In this document: piece by piece, positions 24,420 to 32,453 of the stretch
Layout of the letters: each line of letters opens with the position of its first letter
Position numbering within the stretch: position 1 is the stretch's first letter
DNA from: Alteromonas lipotrueae
GTDB lineage: Bacteria; Pseudomonadota; Gammaproteobacteria; Enterobacterales; Alteromonadaceae
DNA length: 64,000 bases
Reading direction: 5' to 3'
Assembly: GCF_019249215.1 (NCBI RefSeq)
Contig: NZ_JAESDI010000018.1
Coordinates: 1 to 64,000 of the forward strand
The notes under the pieces: generated by a model
Databases searched by the model: none
What the model was told of the DNA's origin: nothing
Seen by the model: only the letters and a program-made list of their open reading frames with translations
Made by a program: the position numbers and the translations under genes

Positions 24420-25487
24420 CTAGCGATATTTCACTATGCGAGGTACACGGGCTGATACTCGGGTTAACAATTCGTAATCTATGCTACCGGCAGCTTCTGC
24501 CACCTCGTTAATAGGTACATTCTCACCCCAAAGTTCTACCCTATCGCCAATGTTAACGTTCGAAATATGGGTAACGTCGATGGTGACCATGTCCATAGAC
24601 ACACGCCCGGCTAGGCCAGCGCGCTCGCCGTTTACTACAACAGGCGTGCCGTTCGGGCAATGTCTTGGGTAACCGTCAGCATAGCCAATACCGACCGTAG
24701 CAATGCGGCTATCTTTTTGCGCCACCCAGTTTTGACCGTAACCAACCGACTCGCCTTTTGGCACATCGCGAAGGGCAATAATACTAGAACGTAACGTCAT
24801 GGTAGGGGCTAATGCCACATTGGCCGTATTTGGCTGGCCGCCGTAAACAGCAATGCCTAGGCGGTTCCAATCGCCACGGCTTTGTGGCCATTCAATGGTG
24901 GCCGGAGAATTAGCAATACTGACAGGAAGCGCTAACTGTGTCGCTATTTGTAAAAACGCACTAAGTTGTTTCTGCGTGAAGTCGTTACTGGTGTCGTCTG
25001 CACAGGCTAAATGAGTAACTAGCACGGTATCTTGCGTAATAAGCGACGCATATTGCTTAACAATACTCGGTAGCGTGTTCAGCGCGAAACCCAACCGATG
25101 CATACCGCTGTCGGCTTTTAGCCAAATAGTAGGCCGCCGGTCTTCAGGGCAGGCTAACATCCATTCTAATTGCGCTTGATTGTGCATTACTAGAATACAG
25201 CCATGTGATGCAGCCATAGCGCACTCTTTAGCTTGGTGTGCACCTTCTAACACTACGATAGGCGCTGTTATCCCTGCCTCTCTAAGTGCAATAGCTTCTT
25301 CAATAATTGCCACTGCAAACCGAGGGGATACATGTTGTAGAATACGTGAAACGTTAACTGCACCATGCCCATAAGCATCTGCTTTTACCACCGCCATAGA
25401 ACGGCTTGTAGGGGCTAATTCTGCTAATCGTTTAAAGTTACTTAAAATAGCATCAGCGTGAATAATGGCTTGGGTTTGACGGCTCAC
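24420..25487 (-). CDS. alr: Alanine racemase
   Basis: 355 aa, PLP-dependent racemase of L- and D-alanine. The Schiff-base Lys is in VVKADAYGHG (about 33-42); the catalytic Tyr is in IGYADGYPR near 258; RVSMDMVTIDVT follows near 285. Full length and cytoplasmic. It could supply D-Ala to the cell wall or, given the adjacent murQ-namZ operon, convert D-Ala released from wall peptides. It is transcribed away from murQ across a 306-base region with repeated motifs. Confidence 0.95.
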   Translation of the reverse strand: MSRQTQAIIHADAILSNFKRLAELAPTSRSMAVVKADAYGHGAVNVSRILQHVSPRFAVAIIEEAIALREAGITAPIVVLEGAHQAKECAMAASHGCILVMHNQAQLEWMLACPEDRRPTIWLKADSGMHRLGFALNTLPSIVKQYASLITQDTVLVTHLACADDTSNDFTQKQLSAFLQIATQLALPVSIANSPATIEWPQSRGDWNRLGIAVYGGQPNTANVALAPTMTLRSSIIALRDVPKGESVGYGQNWVAQKDSRIATVGIGYADGYPRHCPNGTPVVVNGERAGLAGRVSMDMVTIDVTHISNVNIGDRVELWGENVPINEVAEAAGSIDYELLTRVSARVPRIVKYR

Positions 25488-25690
25488 AGTAAACAGATAA
25501 TCCTTTGTATTTGCATAGGGGCAGAGTGTATCACGAGTTGAATGAAATCGAATTCTCGGTACACAAATTTATGAACGCACGTACGAACTATGCTTCTGTT
25601 ATCTTTTGCCCTATGGAGCACGCCTTGTTGGTTTGCGCCTCTCTGGTTTACGCTACAGGTTCGCCACATTATAATGCGTTGTAAATATGG

Positions 25691-25765
25691 TTAATTTGCT
25701 CTTACACATATATGCAAATTCAGTATGCTAGCCAAGACATCCAGCATGAATGTATAGCAAATTAA
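25691..25765. promoter_or_regulatory. Repeated GCAAATT motif in the alr-murQ intergenic region
   Basis: TTAATTTGC (25691-25699), GCAAATT (25714-25720) and GCAAATTAA (25757-25765) are the same word in inverted and direct orientation. The first and third form a perfect nine-base inverted repeat; the first two form a seven-base repeat with a 14-base spacer. They lie 29-103 bases upstream of the murQ start, the place for an operator, possibly of a MurR-like regulator that is not encoded in the window. The remainder of the 306-base region shows nothing else I can name. Confidence 0.45.
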
Positions 25766-25793
25766 CTCCCTTTGTCTTTCGTAAGGTATCACC

Positions 25794-26735
25794 ATGCAGC
25801 CCACCGACTCATCACGTAGTATTCACCACCTCGCTAAAGATTTAGAACGGGTAGTGTCTGAAGGGCGAAACCCCAATACTGTAGATATTGATACCCTTTC
25901 CACAGAAGGAATGCTGGCGCGAATTAATCATGAAGACGCCAAAGTTGCCCCAAGTGTGGCAACCGAAATTCCTGCCATCGCAAAAGTGGTAAACGCCGCT
26001 GCACAAAGCATCGCAAAAGGCGGGCGGCTCATTTATATAGGCGCGGGCACCAGTGGCAGGCTAGGTATTTTAGATGCAGCTGAATGTAGACCCACCTTCA
26101 GTGTGCCAGATGGGGTTGTAATCGGCATTATTGCTGGCGGCGAACGAGCGGTTTTACACGCAGTTGAAGGGGCAGAAGATAATCGAGAAGCCGGCAAACA
26201 AGATGTTATTAATATTACGCTTAGTCAACACGACACTCTGGTTGGGTTGTCGGCAAGTGGGCGCACGCCTTATGTTTCAGGCGCCCTTGCGTATGCGCAA
26301 TCTATAGGCGCGACTACAGCGGCTATAGCCTGTAGCCCAAACTCGGCCATATTTGAACATGCCGATATTGCCATTTGCCCAGTGGTGGGCCCCGAGGCAC
26401 TTACCGGTTCAACAAGAATGAAATCTGGCACTGCGCAAAAGCTGGTACTTAACATGATAAGTACCGCCACCATGATCAAGCTGGGCAAAACCTTTGAAAA
26501 CTTAATGGTGGATGTCAACGCAACTAACGAAAAGCTAAAAGCCCGCGCCCTACGCATTGTGATGCAAGCCACTGAATGTAATGAACACGACGCCGCTACC
26601 GCGCTAAAAGCATCGAACAACAATGCAAAGCTGGCTATCTTAATGGTGCTAACGGGGGCTAATGCCGACGACGCGGCTAAACAATTGGTCGCCAGCAATG
26701 GCTATTTGCGTCACGCTGTAAAACAACCGCTTTAA
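25794..26735 (+). CDS. murQ: N-acetylmuramic acid 6-phosphate etherase
   Basis: 313 aa with a SIS domain. GAGTSGRLGILDAAECRPTF near residues 81-100 is the hallmark sugar-phosphate loop, and GLSASGRTPYVSGAL near 148 plus TRMKSGTAQKLVLNM near 205 are also conserved. The enzyme splits the lactyl ether of MurNAc-6-phosphate, giving GlcNAc-6-phosphate and D-lactate in the cytoplasm. AAGG precedes ATG 25794. First gene of a tight operon with a muramidase and a D-lactate-dehydrogenase-like gene. Confidence 0.96.
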   Translation: MQPTDSSRSIHHLAKDLERVVSEGRNPNTVDIDTLSTEGMLARINHEDAKVAPSVATEIPAIAKVVNAAAQSIAKGGRLIYIGAGTSGRLGILDAAECRPTFSVPDGVVIGIIAGGERAVLHAVEGAEDNREAGKQDVINITLSQHDTLVGLSASGRTPYVSGALAYAQSIGATTAAIACSPNSAIFEHADIAICPVVGPEALTGSTRMKSGTAQKLVLNMISTATMIKLGKTFENLMVDVNATNEKLKARALRIVMQATECNEHDAATALKASNNNAKLAILMVLTGANADDAAKQLVASNGYLRHAVKQPL

Positions 26736-26751
26736 AAGGCCACCTTCATAA

Positions 26752-28167
26752 ATGCCTATTAAGTCGCTACTTACATTCGTTTTGCTATTAAGCGCTGCTA
26801 TTACTTTTAGCATGCCAGGCTATGCCCAAGCTGCTACAAATACCAAAGCCACTGTAAATACCAAAGCCCATGAGAGGGCTGACGTTGCTGAGCGTAGGTT
26901 ACAAGTAGGCGCGGCGCAATTTGATGAATATTTGCCTTTACTTGAAGGCAAACGAGTTACTCTGGTGGTTAACCAAAGCTCGATTATAGAAGGCTCGGGG
27001 GTAAAAAGCTCGGTTTCATCAAAAAGTTCTTCGGAGCCAACCCACTTAGTCGACGCGCTGCTAAGTCGTGATATCAATGTGGTGAGTATTATGTCGCCCG
27101 AACATGGCTTTCGCGGCAAGGCGGGAGCGGGTGAAAAAATAGATAACGATGTTGATGCTAAAACGGGTCTTCCTATTCACTCCCTTTACGGTAAAACGAA
27201 AAAGCCGACGGACGACATGTTAGCCAATACCGATATTCTGGTGTTCGACATTCAAGATGTAGGGGTGCGTTTTTATACGTATTTAAGCACCTTACATTAC
27301 GTACTAGAGGCCGCTGCTCAGGCGCACATTCCTGTCGTAGTATTAGACAGACCCAATCCTAATGGCGCCTTTACTGATGGCCCTATTTTACAGCCGGATT
27401 ATACATCGTTTGTAGGCATGCACGCCATTCCTGTATTGCACGGTATGACGTTAGGCGAGCTCGCATTATTGATAGTGGGTGAACAGTGGATTGCGACCGA
27501 TGCCATTGATGCGAAACAGCCAGCGCAGCAGCATCAATCTAAGTCGCTGGCGCATCAAACCAAGCAGCAGGCGCTGTTAACGGTTATTCCCGTGGCAAAT
27601 TATCATAAACAAATGCCTTACTCTCTGCCTGTTGCCCCCAGCCCGAATCTACCTACTGATGCTGCCATTGCCTTATACCCCACCCTTTGCTTTTTTGAAG
27701 GCACGGACGTAAGTGTAGGAAGAGGTACACCGCTTCCTTTTCAACTTATCGGCCACCCTGTGGTAGCGCTTGGCGATGAAAGTATAGACGTAGCTGCTAA
27801 CCAAGCAGCCCCATCCCCTAAACACAATAACACTGCCCTGAAGACTTCGTTATTCGTAGATGCCCCCTTTTCAGGAATAGATGTTGAGATCCTACTTAGC
27901 GCTTATGCTCAGTTTAAAGAAGAAGGCATTACCTTTTTCACTCGCCCAGATTTTTTCGATAAGTTAGCCGGAACGGATTCACTCCGACAGGCCATTATCG
28001 CGGGGAAAACCAGCAACCAAATACAAGCAAGCTGGGCTGAAGGCTTGGCTACATTTAAACAGCTTCGCGCTCCCTATTTACTTTACCCGTTTACGGCTTC
28101 TGAATTACCTAGCGAAGGAAAAGGCAGCGTTGTAAACCGTAAATTTCAAAGCGATGACGCCCAATGA
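26752..28167 (+). CDS. namZ: DUF1343 exo-beta-N-acetylmuramidase (NamZ type)
   Basis: 471 aa with a signal peptide (MPIKSLLTFVLLLSAAITFSMPGYAQA). DUF1343 hallmarks occur in order: TLVVNQSS near 65, SPEHGFRG near 115, VFDIQDVGVRFYTY near 162, LDRPNPNG near 197, PSPNLPT near 294 and FEGTDVSVGRGTPLPFQ near 313-330. The Bacillus member (YbbC) removes MurNAc from the non-reducing end of wall glycans. Here it should act in the periplasm or outside, feeding MurQ. 16 bases after murQ and overlapping the next gene by ATGA. An insertion rich in Gln/His/Lys (about 250-270) is unusual. Confidence 0.9.
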   Translation: MPIKSLLTFVLLLSAAITFSMPGYAQAATNTKATVNTKAHERADVAERRLQVGAAQFDEYLPLLEGKRVTLVVNQSSIIEGSGVKSSVSSKSSSEPTHLVDALLSRDINVVSIMSPEHGFRGKAGAGEKIDNDVDAKTGLPIHSLYGKTKKPTDDMLANTDILVFDIQDVGVRFYTYLSTLHYVLEAAAQAHIPVVVLDRPNPNGAFTDGPILQPDYTSFVGMHAIPVLHGMTLGELALLIVGEQWIATDAIDAKQPAQQHQSKSLAHQTKQQALLTVIPVANYHKQMPYSLPVAPSPNLPTDAAIALYPTLCFFEGTDVSVGRGTPLPFQLIGHPVVALGDESIDVAANQAAPSPKHNNTALKTSLFVDAPFSGIDVEILLSAYAQFKEEGITFFTRPDFFDKLAGTDSLRQAIIAGKTSNQIQASWAEGLATFKQLRAPYLLYPFTASELPSEGKGSVVNRKFQSDDAQ

Positions 28168-31100
28168 ATAGCCGCAATACGCCGGAAAAAGCTCAAACAG
28201 AGATGGTAGTGAATAATGTGGCAAGCACACCTGCTGATGATATTAACTTTCATGCCTTTTTAAAGGGCATTAGTGAATGGTTAGCGCCCGATAATATTAT
28301 TAACGATAAACCTAGGCTAATTGCCCTTGCTACCGACGCCAGCTTTTACACCAAAATTCCTAAGTTAGTAATAAAAGTGCCTAGTATTCACGTTATGTGC
28401 CGCGTATTAGCAATGGCTAATCGCTTAAATATCGCCCTGACATTTCGTGCGGCGGGCACCAGTTTATCTGGTCAAGCAATTACAGACTCGGTATTGGTCA
28501 TGCTAACCCCAGATTGGCAACAGTTTGAGGTAATAGATAACGGTGAGGCCATATCATTAGCGCCGGGTATTATTGGCGCAAAAGCGAATCGAATATTGGC
28601 AGGTTATGGCCGAAAAATTGGGCCAGATCCGGCTTCTATTAACGCCTGTAAAGTGGGCGGGATTGCAGCGAATAATGCGTCGGGCATGTGCTGTGGGGTG
28701 AAAAACAACTCGTATCACACTCTGCGTCACATTCACGTATTGTTGCCCGACGGCAGTGAAGTCAATACCGCTGATGCACAAAGCGTTGCAGCGTTTGAGC
28801 AAAGCCATAGTGTGTTGTTAGCCTCTCTTGCTGAGCTTCGCAGCACGCTCTTGGCGAATACAGCACTGACTGAAAAAGTGCGTTACCAATATCGCCTTAA
28901 AAATACTATGGGGTATGGCCTCAACGCCTTACTTGATTATGAAAACCCGCTAGATATTTTTACACACCTAATGATTGGTTCAGAAGGCACATTGGGCTTC
29001 ATTGCCAACATTACCTACAACACCGTGCCTTTGCCTAGTGCGCGAGAAACCGGGTTATACTTATTTGAAGATTTTGAAGCCGCTTGTGCCGTTATCCCTG
29101 CGCTAAAAGCCTGTGATGTAGATGCTGTAGAGTTGATGGACGCCAGAGCATTGCGCGCAGTTGCGCCGTTGCTAGACGAGGTGGTAGTTAGCAAACGCAA
29201 TATTAGCAACCCAGATGCTGTTGCTCTACTTATTGATGTAGGTGCCCCTTCACAGGCTGAACTTGATTGTACGCTTAAAACGGTACGCGACATTTTAAGC
29301 CAGCCAGCACTGGGTTTAAGTAAAGAACATGAGCACCCAGCTAAGCAAGAGCAGAAGCAAGGCCAGCCTCTGCAAGATTTCACCGCAGAGCCTAGCATCA
29401 TCGAGAAATTGTGGAACATTCGAAAAGGGCTATTTCCCGCAGTTGGCGCAGTAAGGCCGACTGGCACCACGGTCATTATTGAAGATGTGGCCTTCCCGCT
29501 TGAAAATTTAGCCGATGGGTTAAATGCGCTAGTCGCCTTATTCGAAAAGCACGATTACCACGACGGCATTATTTTTGGTCATGCACTCGATGGCAATGTG
29601 CACTTTGTTTTTAGCCAAGGGTTCAATTCCGCAAAAGAAGTCAGCCGCTATCAGGCCTTTATGGCCGATATAAGCGTGCTAGTGACACAGCGCTTTGCGG
29701 GGAGTTTAAAGGCCGAGCATGGCACGGGGCGTAATATGGCACCGTTTCTTACTGCACAGTGGGGTGAAGAAGGCGTGGCGTTAATGCGCGCTCTCAAAGA
29801 TATTATCGATCCTAAAGGTATTCTAAACCCAGGGGTTATTTTAAATGACGATCCTAAAGCACATATTACTCACTTAAAGCCGATGCCGGCAGTACAAGAC
29901 ACGGTAGATGCCTGTATTGAGTGCGGCTTTTGTGAACCTCAGTGCCCTTCGCTTAATTATACCTTGTCGCCACGCCAACGCATTGCATTGAAGCGGCGAC
30001 AAACGTCATTAACAGAACCTAGGGTTATCAATGAAATTAGCGACGCATTTTCACATTTAGCGGTAGATAGCTGTGCAGCAACCGGCTTATGCGCAAGCGC
30101 TTGTCCGGTAGGCATTGATACTGGGCAGTGGATAAAACAAATACGTGGCCAGCGTGTTAGAGGTCCTGCGACCAAATTAGTAAGTGACCTTGCCGCTAAA
30201 CATACCGATAAGGCGTTATCAATTGCACGTTTTTCACTAAATATCGGCCATAAAGTAAAAGGGGTAATTGGCGAAAAGACATTTAATTCTATTACAGGTG
30301 CACTTCATTTACCCCAGCTTCATAATGCTGTTCCCCAAGCTTCGAAATATAATAAAAATACTTCGCAGTATAAAAACGGGACAGATTTTAACGCTACTAC
30401 TCTCGCTAATGAAACATCATCTGAAGCACATAAAGCGACTGAAAAAGACGCTGAGTACATCGCAGAATTACCTACCCATTTAGGGCAGCAAAACTGCTCT
30501 GAAAATACAGCTGGGAAAGCGCTTTCTCAGGCGACTTCAAAAGTAGTTTACATGGTTAGTTGCCCAAGCAAAGTTTTCGGTGGCAACGCTAATGAAAAAA
30601 GTGTTATTCAGGCTGTGGTTTCTTTGTGTGAAAAGGCCAACGTGGAAGTGGTGTTCTCTAGCGCAAAAGACCTTTGTTGTGGCCAACCTTGGGATAGTGA
30701 AGGTGAAACAAGCACTGCGAGAGACAAACTCGCGGCATGGACACAAGAAGCTTATACACTTTCTGAGCAAGGACGCTGGCCTGTCATCACTGACAACAGC
30801 GCTTGTGCTTACAACGTAACTTCAAAAAACGCCAAAGATTTAAATACCAATAAAAGAAAAGCCTTTGAAGTAAGCGAGTATTTACTTCACCATATAGCAC
30901 CTCGTTTAAAGGTAGTTAAAACAGATGCCCCTATTATGCTCCACATTGGGTGTTCAAGTACTAAGCTAGATTCAGGGGTTGCTATCAACGCGTTGACGAA
31001 CCTTTGCACTTCAAACGTTATTATCCCTTCTGATATTACTTGTTGCGGCTTTGCGGGAACTAAGGGCTTCACTACCCCAGGGCTGAATAAAAGTGCACTG

Positions 31101-31247
31101 GCACCGCTTGCCAGTCAGGTGCCTGAAAATTGTTATAGAGGGGTATCTAATAGCGCTACATGCTCTATTGGGTTAAGCCGGCACAGTGGGGTGGTTTATT
31201 CACACATCGCGGTGCTGCTCGACGAGGTCAGCCAGCCGCTTTTCTAA
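28164..31247 (+). CDS. FAD/Fe-S flavoprotein, probable respiratory D-lactate dehydrogenase (Dld-II/YdiJ type)
   Basis: 1027 aa. An FAD-binding domain (about 40-260: RAAGTSLSGQAITDSVLVM, KVGGIAANNASGMCCG), an FAD-oxidase C domain (about 290-560: DGIIFGHALDGNVHFVF, AEHGTGRNMAPF), two 4Fe-4S clusters (CIECGFCEPQC near 583; CAATGLCASACPVG near 636) and two CCG half-sites (CCGQPWD near 837; CCGFAG near 959). Enzymes with this architecture oxidise D-lactate or D-2-hydroxyglutarate and pass electrons to quinones. The overlap with namZ and operon with murQ favour D-lactate. A low-complexity linker lies near 720-790. Its 3' end overlaps the opposite mscS gene by 48 bases. Confidence 0.85.
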   Translation: MNSRNTPEKAQTEMVVNNVASTPADDINFHAFLKGISEWLAPDNIINDKPRLIALATDASFYTKIPKLVIKVPSIHVMCRVLAMANRLNIALTFRAAGTSLSGQAITDSVLVMLTPDWQQFEVIDNGEAISLAPGIIGAKANRILAGYGRKIGPDPASINACKVGGIAANNASGMCCGVKNNSYHTLRHIHVLLPDGSEVNTADAQSVAAFEQSHSVLLASLAELRSTLLANTALTEKVRYQYRLKNTMGYGLNALLDYENPLDIFTHLMIGSEGTLGFIANITYNTVPLPSARETGLYLFEDFEAACAVIPALKACDVDAVELMDARALRAVAPLLDEVVVSKRNISNPDAVALLIDVGAPSQAELDCTLKTVRDILSQPALGLSKEHEHPAKQEQKQGQPLQDFTAEPSIIEKLWNIRKGLFPAVGAVRPTGTTVIIEDVAFPLENLADGLNALVALFEKHDYHDGIIFGHALDGNVHFVFSQGFNSAKEVSRYQAFMADISVLVTQRFAGSLKAEHGTGRNMAPFLTAQWGEEGVALMRALKDIIDPKGILNPGVILNDDPKAHITHLKPMPAVQDTVDACIECGFCEPQCPSLNYTLSPRQRIALKRRQTSLTEPRVINEISDAFSHLAVDSCAATGLCASACPVGIDTGQWIKQIRGQRVRGPATKLVSDLAAKHTDKALSIARFSLNIGHKVKGVIGEKTFNSITGALHLPQLHNAVPQASKYNKNTSQYKNGTDFNATTLANETSSEAHKATEKDAEYIAELPTHLGQQNCSENTAGKALSQATSKVVYMVSCPSKVFGGNANEKSVIQAVVSLCEKANVEVVFSSAKDLCCGQPWDSEGETSTARDKLAAWTQEAYTLSEQGRWPVITDNSACAYNVTSKNAKDLNTNKRKAFEVSEYLLHHIAPRLKVVKTDAPIMLHIGCSSTKLDSGVAINALTNLCTSNVIIPSDITCCGFAGTKGFTTPGLNKSALAPLASQVPENCYRGVSNSATCSIGLSRHSGVVYSHIAVLLDEVSQPLF

Positions 31248-32246
31248 CGTCGCTTTGTGTGTTTTTAATTGTTCTTTTTCATCACCCTCTGCGGTTTCAA
31301 GTTGTAGACTGATAGCCGCAATTTGTTCGGCTAAACCTTCTCGATTTTTCTCATGCTGCTCAGCCTCTTCCGCTTTATCAAAAATGATTGCTTCGGGATT
31401 ACCCTCTTCTTCATCCTGAGGCGCCGCTATCTCTTTCGATGTGCCAGATTGCTGAGGAATCATTTGCAGCCCCTCAGGTTGGGGCCGCTGATTCATAAAA
31501 GTGGGCGATACGATTTCAATCCCAGTATTGTGCAATGCATCAAGCACCGACTTGTGCAATCGAGAACGCGCACTTAGCATGCTTTTCACTTCTTTAAGCA
31601 GGCCAGCAACTCGGTAGCTTACTGAAAAATCGCCTAGAGAAATCACTTGGACAAAAGGCTCTTCTAACCCCGCATTGGCTGCTGCAGTTAGTAAGTGCTT
31701 CTCAACCTCTGAGTGATGAATATCATAACCTAGGCTTAAATCAACCGAGATAATCGCCCCTGAGGCACGAGTCACTCTCACCGGAGTGTTCACCATTAGG
31801 GTATTAGAAAAAGCAATTAACTCACGGGTTTCGGTTTGAATTTCCGTATCTAGCAAGCCCATTTCAGCCACCCTCCCGCTGTAGTCTTCCACGCGAATAA
31901 AGTCTCCCACTTTAAACGGTTTATTTACCCGCAATACCAAGCCAGCCATCAGATTACCCACCATGGTAGTAGATGAAAATGCAATGACACCAGATAACAA
32001 AACACCAATTAGCGCGATCACTTGATTGCGTGTACTTTCGTTCACCGGAAGTGCCATGGAGATGGCGACCAAACCTACAATAGTAAGTACTAACAAAGTA
32101 ACTTGGCGCGGCAACTTTTGCTCACTGGTTAGGTGAGATTGTCGCGCAAGTAGCACGTAATGAAGTGTGCCCAACCCCACCACTACCAAAATAATCGCTA
32201 AGACTAGCGGAATAAAGGGAATGAGAAAAGCCACCATCGTATCCAC
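31200..32246 (-). CDS. MscS-family mechanosensitive channel
   Basis: 348 aa. Three N-terminal membrane segments (about 5-33, 48-66, 78-102), the MscS core GVIAFSSTTMVGNLMAGLVLRVNKPFKVGDFIRVEDYSGRV (pieces near 84-125) and the beta domain with LGYDIHHSE near 180. The C-terminal 80 residues form a charged coiled coil (EEAEQHEKNREGLAEQI...) not found in basic MscS. It releases osmolytes on hypo-osmotic shock. The last codons overlap the end of the convergent flavoprotein gene. Confidence 0.88.
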   Translation of the reverse strand: MDTMVAFLIPFIPLVLAIILVVVGLGTLHYVLLARQSHLTSEQKLPRQVTLLVLTIVGLVAISMALPVNESTRNQVIALIGVLLSGVIAFSSTTMVGNLMAGLVLRVNKPFKVGDFIRVEDYSGRVAEMGLLDTEIQTETRELIAFSNTLMVNTPVRVTRASGAIISVDLSLGYDIHHSEVEKHLLTAAANAGLEEPFVQVISLGDFSVSYRVAGLLKEVKSMLSARSRLHKSVLDALHNTGIEIVSPTFMNQRPQPEGLQMIPQQSGTSKEIAAPQDEEEGNPEAIIFDKAEEAEQHEKNREGLAEQIAAISLQLETAEGDEKEQLKTHKATLEKRLADLVEQHRDV

Positions 32247-32453
32247 ACTGAAACTCCATTTTTTCTTATTTCCAAGTTACATTTAACTTAGGTTTTCGCC
32301 GTATAGCGTTGAATTTTAAATTTTGTTTTTTGCTTCAGCCCATTAGCAACACTAGCGCTGGCTGAAAGTTTTTAATTAAATTCTCAGCCTCAATTGCTTA
32401 CATACATAGCCTAGTCATTCATCGGCTGTCTGGACGACGCTATGACTTTAACA

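Noticed and set aside
29015..29476. Minus-strand ORF of 153 codons in the dehydrogenase gene
   Set aside because: Shadow of a well-conserved coding region; no independent support.
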